Assembly (NCBI GenBank): GCA_015143295.1
Contig: CM026568.1
Span: 33,178,441-33,242,440 of the forward strand
From: Tetracentron sinense
Lineage: Eukaryota; Streptophyta; Magnoliopsida; Trochodendrales; Trochodendraceae
Direction of reading: 5' to 3'
DNA length: 64,000 nt
Shown here: positions 58,832 to 64,000 of the stretch, one piece after another
Numbering within the stretch: position 1 is the stretch's first letter
Layout of the letters: each line of letters opens with the position of its first letter
Notes under the pieces: model-generated
Told to the model about the DNA's origin: nothing
The model's database searches: none
Seen by the model: only the letters and a program-made list of their open reading frames with translations
Program-made: the position numbers and the translations under genes

Positions 58832-60672
58832 TATTTGTAGACATGTTGAAAATTGCAAATCAAACAATATATTCAGAAAGCTAACAAGTGATTTGGTCTC
58901 ATTCATCAAGATTGTTAGGATGAAAAAAAAAGTTTTGAAAGAAAGTAAAAGGAAATTGGTACTTTTCTTGTATACCGAACACTCAAGAAGTAAGAGAAAA
59001 TATAGTTTTCTATTACTTTACTTATCCCATTTTCTCCTAAAACGAACACAGCCTAGGGAGTGAGATGACTCTTAACACTTTCCAACCTAGTAATTTAACT
59101 TGAGTATGATGGAATGAAAATAGGATCACAACTAAATATTGCAATTGAATTCAATTGCAAATGTGGTACAAGAGGATTGGATGTGGGAGAAAAAGGCGGA
59201 AAATGCAAATTCAAAATGTTCCCCTTGTGCCACATATGCAGTTGAATTCAATTGCAATTGGTTGTGATCTTATCTTGAGGGAATGTGATTTGGTCCGGTG
59301 CTCGCCACACCAAATCCATCTGCCTCGTCCCATAGGTCAATATGTGTCCCCTTTAACAATTTTTTAATTAACCCTTAGGGTTCAATCATCTAGTATTAAT
59401 ATTTAGAAATTTTTTTTAAAAAAATTACCTTAAGAGTTGAAATTTCTTAACCAAGATTACAAGGACAATTAAAGGGGGCTTCATGAGCGGCCAGGCGGTT
59501 TTGGTGGCAGCAAGGGCTAGACCAAATCCAATCCCGGGTATGACCCAATGACGTGGGATTCGGGAAGCCCAATCCCAAGCCCCCAACCTAGACCCAGTTT
59601 CAATCCAATAACAACCTGTTGACAAAGGGATTGGATTTGGTCTTGCTTCCGTCAAGTGGAGATAAAAAGGAGAAAATACATCACTTAGGGAGAAGTCAAA
59701 AAATAGGGGAGAAAATGAAATGACTTCTCCATTTTTTTATCGCAAATGAAATGACTTCTCCCCTTTTTATCGCCACATGATGGATGCAAGACCAAGGCAA
59801 GACGGAGATAAAAATGAGAAAAATACATCAATTGGGGAGAAGTCAAAAAACTGGGGAGAAAATAAAATGACTTATCCCCTTTTTATCGCCACATGATGGA
59901 TGCACGACCAAGGCAAGACGGTTTTGGTCTTGCGAGACGGTTTTGGTCTTGCGAGAACAAGACCAAATCCAATCCCGTTGAGAAACTTATCACGAATCCA
60001 ATACCATGGGCCAAGAAACCTTCCTCTAGAAAGCCCAAGTGGGCAAGGATGGGTTGACAGGTCTGATCTGATACTGCCACCTGCATGTACACTGTTAAGT
60101 GCATGTACACTGTTAAGTGGCAGGTGCTACTATTTGTTTATTTATATATGTTGTGATTAGCTTGTTAGTAGTTAATGGTTAGCGCCATTATTGGTATCAA
60201 TGGGTCGGGTTTGGGGTGTTAAATGGTCTAAATTGGGCCTCATAAACTTCTTATAAAATGGACCTGGCTCGTACCAAGACTATTAAAAAATACCAAACAT
60301 AGGCCCAATCCCAGCCCATTGTCATCCTAGTCTGACTTGAACTTTTAATTTTGTGACTTTTGATTGAGCTTAGCCTGCCTTGAAGATATTTTTATTTTTA
60401 TGACCCAATTTCGACCCGTTACACCCCTAAGCCTAAGCACACTTTAGCGCGGGCCAGAAAATTCAACCATTTTGGATATGGACCCGGACTGGCCATCCTA
60501 GATCGAGAGTCGGCGGTGTGCTAGTAGCAGAAATACAGTAATCTCTCATGGTTTTATCGTAATAAAAACACAGATTGCTCAAGCTTCGACCCTCTCAAAG
60601 AAGGAGAAAGAAATTGAGACATATTTTTGAGAAAGAGAGAGGAAAGCTGTCGCGTTGTTTGATTGTGAAGAC
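58832..60672. other. Intergenic and ARP3 upstream region
   Basis: No gene seen. It contains the tandem array at 59690-59915 and, near 60083-60118, two tandem copies of TGCATGTACACTGTTAAG. The part from about 60540 is presumably ARP3 promoter and leader. Confidence 0.4.
59690..59915. repeat. Tandem duplication derived from MITE-like arms, ~130-bp unit
   Basis: GGGGAGAAGTCAAAAA, AATGACTT.TCCCC, TTTTTATCGCCACATGATGG and ATGCA.GACCAAGGCAAGAC appear twice in direct order, with an extra partial unit. ACGGTTTTGGTCTTGCGAGA is then itself doubled at 59930-59965. The GAGAAGTCAAAA words link it to the Mutator-type MITEs nearby. Confidence 0.8.

Positions 60673-60702
<30 letters not shown>
60673..60702. 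repeat. (ATG)10 trinucleotide repeat in ARP3 5' region
   Basis: Ten uninterrupted ATG/GAT units lie 230 bp upstream of the ARP3 start codon. If transcribed, this would lie in the 5' leader and add many upstream ATGs. It is likely polymorphic. Confidence 0.95.
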
Positions 60703-60703
<1 letters not shown>

Positions 60704-60931
60704 CAACCTACCTGTGTAACTCCTACGTGCGTCCTTGAAATGGACGGAGGAATCTGCTTGAAGCTACAACGGTGTTCGTTGAGTCGCCGCTTTCGCTTCG
60801 GATCGACGTCGATATCGCCATCAAGATCTCCTCTCTTGCTCTTCACGACGCGCTCACCACGACCATGATCCCTTGCCTTAAACCCTTCTCGGATCTCAGT
60901 CGCAGATCCACCTCTCACTCTCTTCTCTCTA

Positions 60932-61514
60932 ATGGACGCCGCTGCTTCTCGCCCCGCTGTTGTCATCGACAACGGCACCGGGTACACCCTCACGCACTCC
61001 GCCTGTTCGAAGAAATTCATCAACTAATTTTTTTTGATGCCCTTTTGATTTCAGGTATACTAAGATGGGGTTCGCTGGAAATGTCGAGCCGTGTTTCATA
61101 ATTCCGACCGTTGTGGCTGTTAACGAGTCGTTTTTAAACCAATCAAAGGGTTCTGGGAAGGGTAATTGGCAAGCGCAGCACAGCGCGGGTGTTATGGCGG
61201 ATCTGGATTTTTTCATTGGAGAGGAGGCTCTAGCTCGATCTCGATCCAGTAGTACTTATAATCTTAGTTACCCAATTCATCATGGTCAGGTGGATAATTG
61301 GGACGCGATGGAACGGTTCTGGCAACAGTGTATATTCAATTACTTGCGGTGTGATCCCGAGGATCATTACTTTCTTCTTACTGAGAGTCCGCTCACTGCT
61401 CCTGAGAATCGCGAGTACACTGGTGAAATTATGTTCGAGACTTTTAATGTTCCTGGGCTCTATATTGCTGTACAGCCGGTGCTGGCTCTCGCCGCTGGGT
61501 ACACAACATCTAAG
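60932..61514 (+). CDS. ARP3: Actin-related protein 3, 5' part (exons 1-2, gene continues beyond window)
   Basis: ARP3 is a core subunit of the Arp2/3 complex, which nucleates branched actin filaments; in Arabidopsis (DISTORTED1) it is needed for trichome and epidermal cell shape. Exon 1 is 60932-60981 ([17 protein letters not shown], 16 codons plus two bases). Exon 2 is 61055-61514 and joins in phase to [15 protein letters not shown]. Together they give 170 of about 427 residues. Visible features are the nucleotide-binding DNGTG loop, the ARP3-specific NESFLNQSK insert, [26 protein letters not shown] and [19 protein letters not shown], ending at TTSK before a GT donor. The next exon (expected to start with a CEMTGVVVDVGDG-like sequence) is not found before 64000, so intron 2 exceeds 2.4 kb and holds several repeats. 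The start ATG is unambiguous from the conserved N-terminus. Confidence 0.96.
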
Positions 61515-61828
61515 GTTTGTTGGGTGTTTTTTTTTTCAGATTTAGCTCTCCTCTCTTATCAAAATTTAAGAATTCGTGAATTTTAGATTTGCCCATATTT
61601 ACTCATTCCACCATTAGAGGTAAAGAAAACAAGGACAGGAGACTTGGGGGCTCGAAAGAAACAATTGGCAAGACACACATATTGGGGTTTTTGTATCAAA
61701 ACTTGTGAAGGGCCCAATTAGCGTTTTAAGGCTTCTCTGAGGAATTAAGTTCCTGTACATACTAATTTAATCACTAGATAACATATATGTCAGCTCTTTC
61801 AAATGATTCAGAAGTAATGTTCTTTAAG

Positions 61829-61984
61829 CTATGTTTGGTTGTCGAGAAAATAGGTGAAAACATGGAAAAGAAAAGAAAAGAAAAGAAAATTTTGAATTTC
61901 TAATACAATTTTTAATTGTGTTTTGTCCAATTTTCTTTTCTTTTCCATATTTTTACTTATTTTCTCTTCGGCAACCAAACATAG
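61829..61984. mobile_element. Foldback MITE in ARP3 intron 2
   Basis: TIRs are CTATGTTTGGTTGTCGAGAA at the left and, inward from the right, CTATGTTTGGTTGCCGAAGA. Inner arms AAAAGAAAAGAAAAG and CTTTTCTTTTC pair. A clear target duplication was not found. Confidence 0.72.
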
Positions 61985-62149
61985 GGTCAAGGAAAAATGA
62001 ATTGACACAAGTGAGTAGATTATGACCAGGTTGATGTTATCATGGCCCCTGGGTTTGCACATACTAATTTAACCACTGAATAGGTTTTTTTCCGTTAATA
62101 GTAATAATATTTTATTTTACTATTACTATTATTAGTAGTAATAATAATG

Positions 62150-62535
62150 TCTGGGAGACTTTTTGGTTTGTTCTCCCTAGTGGGATATTGTGGTCAATAT
62201 AGAAGGAGAGGAACAAAAGAGTTTTTGAGGATTTCCAATCTCTCATATTTGTTCACATATTAAGTTACCCATTATTGAGTGGTCAGTGGAGTTCAATACG
62301 GCAGGGTGGTGAGGATTTGGACAGTTTAATAGTGTGAGAATCGTTTTGTCAGGGCACTCTGGGTTGTCTTTAGTTCAACTCAGAAAGTTATCTTTATTTC
62401 TGCTTGTTTCTTTTCCTTTATGTACTGAGTTTATGTGCTTGTAAACTCATCTTGCCCATGTTTATGTTGTCTTGTAATAGTGCTACTGTATCTTGCCTAT
62501 TTATGAAATGACATGAGATTTACCAATAAAATATA
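62150..62535 (+). mobile_element. LINE 3' end fragment in ARP3 intron 2
   Basis: The frame FVLPSGILWSIWRERNKRVF and the following ...EDFQSLIFVHILSY is the last part of the zf-RVT region of plant LINE ORF2. The 3' UTR-like stretch ends at ATGACATGAGATTTACCAATAA with an A/T-rich tail. It belongs to the same lineage as the copy at 29745 ([14 protein letters not shown]). Confidence 0.72.
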
Positions 62536-62720
62536 TATATATATGCTCAGTTTGTAGATTATTTGCCTATTTTATAAATTGGATTGTCAATGGATAAGCT
62601 GGTGTCAATGGGTCAGGTCGGCCTTGGTTTGGCTCAACTATTAATCAAGCTATAAAATCTGGGCCAAGCTTAATGCCAGCCTAGGACACCGCTATCTCTA
62701 TAGAAGATGGTGACACAATG

Positions 62721-63352
62721 CAAGGGCGGAGCTAGGAATTTTTCATTGGGGGGGTCATAATACATGTACAAAAAAAAATTTTGATTTGAGGGTATGGAAT
62801 TTGGGGGTTCAGGGGCGTAGCCCCTGAGAAAATTTTTTTTGGGGTAGTTTTTTTATTTTGAGATTTTTTTCCCCAGTAATGCCTTTGAGAGGTCGCCACG
62901 TGTCCCTATTAATACCCCTTAATTGTGGTTAAAATTGACCCACCTATCCTTGGTTTTAAAAAAAATATATCAAAATTCTTATCGAACCCTAGTTTAAAAT
63001 TCACTAACTCCTAAGATTAAAATTATTTAAATATTTTTTTATAAAAACCAAGGATAAGTAGGTGAACCTTGAGATTGGGTGAATTTTAACCATAGTTAAG
63101 GGGTGTCAATAGGGACATGTGGCAACCTCAAGGGCATAAGGGACTCCATTGAGGGGCCCACTATATATATGGCTAAAAAAATTGGGGGGGGGGCAAGTAT
63201 ATTATATCGGACAAAAAAAATAGGGGGGGCCAAGTATACTAAAAAGAAAAAAAATTAAATGAGGGGCCCACTATTCATACTACATCCAAAAGGATTTACA
63301 AAAAATTTGGGGGGTCCATGGCCCCCACCCGCCCCCCCTGGCTCCGCCCCTG
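62721..63352. mobile_element. hAT-type non-autonomous element with 8-bp target duplication
   Basis: The perfect 8-bp repeat ACACAATG flanks both sides (62713-62720, 63353-63360). TIRs are CAAGGGCGGAGCTAGG at the left and, inward from the right, CAGGGGCGGAGCCAGG. G-rich homopolymer tracts (GGGGGGGTC, GGGGCCC) recur inside. It is 632 bp and non-coding. It sits in ARP3 intron 2. Confidence 0.87.
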
Positions 63353-63506
63353 ACACAATGTATTGCAAGCCATTCCAGATGGGAAAAAAAAAACATATAT
63401 TGGTGTTAACATTATACTTTCAAGGGGAGGGAATTGAATGCTCCCTTTTTTTCTTTAGTAATCATTAATGTAGAGAGAGAATAATTCATTTCTAGAATAG
63501 GAGAGG

Positions 63507-63629
63507 TAGGGGTGTCAATAGGCTGACTGGGTTTAGACCAGGGTAGACCGGCTTGAAATAACCCGATTATTAATTGGGCCATATGATATGGGTTGGGCTT
63601 CAGACTAGACTGACCAATTGACACCCCTA
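63507..63629. mobile_element. Short MITE in ARP3 intron 2
   Basis: TAGGGGTGTCAAT at the left and ATTGACACCCCTA at the right are exact inverse complements. With TA taken as the duplicated site the TIR is GGGGTGTCAAT. It is 123 bp with degenerate inner arms. It is a very common end type in plant MITEs. Confidence 0.72.
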
Positions 63630-63769
63630 TCCATAGCTAATCTTAATTTTTGGCATATAATATTATTATTATTATTTTGAAATAATATTTTTTTGCCACT
63701 TTTAGCAGATTGCTTGTGTTGTAAAGCGGGGTCCTTGGCTACATCCTATTTAGGCCAACCACTAAGGTC

Positions 63770-64000
63770 TAGTTTCAAAGTTAAGTCGGTCTAGAATCTG
63801 GTGGTGGACTGTGTTTCTAGGAGACTAGGTGCATGGAAATCCTCCAATCTCTCGAAAGGTGGGAGACTTACATTGATCAAAAGTGTTCTCCACAGTTTGT
63901 CTCTGTCTTCTCAATATCCCATCATCCATTGTGGATAAATTGGAGCGGTTGCAACACGACTTTCTTTTGAATGATTGGGTGGATTCCAAGAAATACCATC
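63770..64000 (+). mobile_element. LINE reverse-transcriptase fragment, runs off the window
   Basis: The frame GAWKSSNLSKGGRLTLIKSV then LHSLSLSSQYPI, and after a frameshift VDKLERLQHDFLLND, matches the thumb/connection segment of plant LINE ORF2 (W-x-x-LSxGGRLTLIxxVLxSLP). It is damaged and continues past 64000, within ARP3 intron 2 as far as can be seen. Confidence 0.75.

Noticed and set aside
60595-61023. 142-codon minus-strand open frame with a run of His residues opposite ARP3 exon 1
   Set aside because: It is the antisense shadow of the (ATG)10 repeat and the ARP3 leader and exon 1; the His run comes from the repeat.

Overview
This is plant nuclear DNA, most likely from a non-grass angiosperm. 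It is AT-rich, its genes are split by GT-AG introns, and much of the space between and inside genes is LINE, SINE, TRIM, LTR-retroelement, hAT, CACTA and MITE debris. I cannot name the species. Four protein-coding genes are well supported. They are a BTB/POZ-TAZ-BACK scaffold of the BT1/BT2 type (minus strand, five exons, 7451-10330), a small secreted RGF/GOLVEN/CLEL-type peptide precursor (minus, two exons, 16003-16331), an oxysterol-binding-protein-related protein of the PH-domain ORP1/ORP2 class (minus, eight exons, 23249-43784) and the 5' part of actin-related protein 3 (plus, from 60932, running off the right edge). A weaker, possibly degenerate multi-exon gene lies at 394-1522 on the minus strand. 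Exon limits come from reading splice sites and phases by eye; all eight ORP exons and all five BT exons join in phase to full-length family proteins of 820 and 370 residues. Layout: 0-7 kb holds the doubtful gene, a 618-bp hAT-type element with a perfect 8-bp target duplication, and two small tandem arrays. 7-10.4 kb is the BT gene, with a foldback MITE in its fourth intron. 10.4-16 kb is repeat-rich (three copies of one foldback MITE, a LINE 3' end and a likely SINE). The peptide gene at 16 kb is followed by an 845-bp TRIM with LTRs, a primer-binding site and a purine tract. 18-23 kb has no gene I can support. 23-44 kb is one ORP gene stretched by transposons: a LINE fragment sits in intron 2, and a retroelement-derived block carrying a roughly 7-kb inverted duplication fills the 10-kb intron 1. 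44-49 kb has a SINE with a 13-bp target duplication, MITEs and a LINE RNase H fragment. 49-57.5 kb is a nested insertion: a 6.66-kb CACTA transposon (target duplication TGG) sits inside a minus-strand TRIM-like element (target duplication ATACC). The CACTA element carries an exon-like piece of an NLR resistance-gene LRR, another exon-like segment and a TNP1-like 3' exon. 57.5-64 kb has more MITEs, the start of ARP3 and a repeat-filled ARP3 intron 2. The genes do not form a pathway; they are ordinary, independently transcribed plant genes (nutrient/hormone scaffold, peptide hormone, sterol/lipid transfer, actin nucleation). The most interesting items are the peptide hormone gene, the gene-fragment-carrying CACTA nested in a TRIM, and the large palindrome inside the ORP intron.
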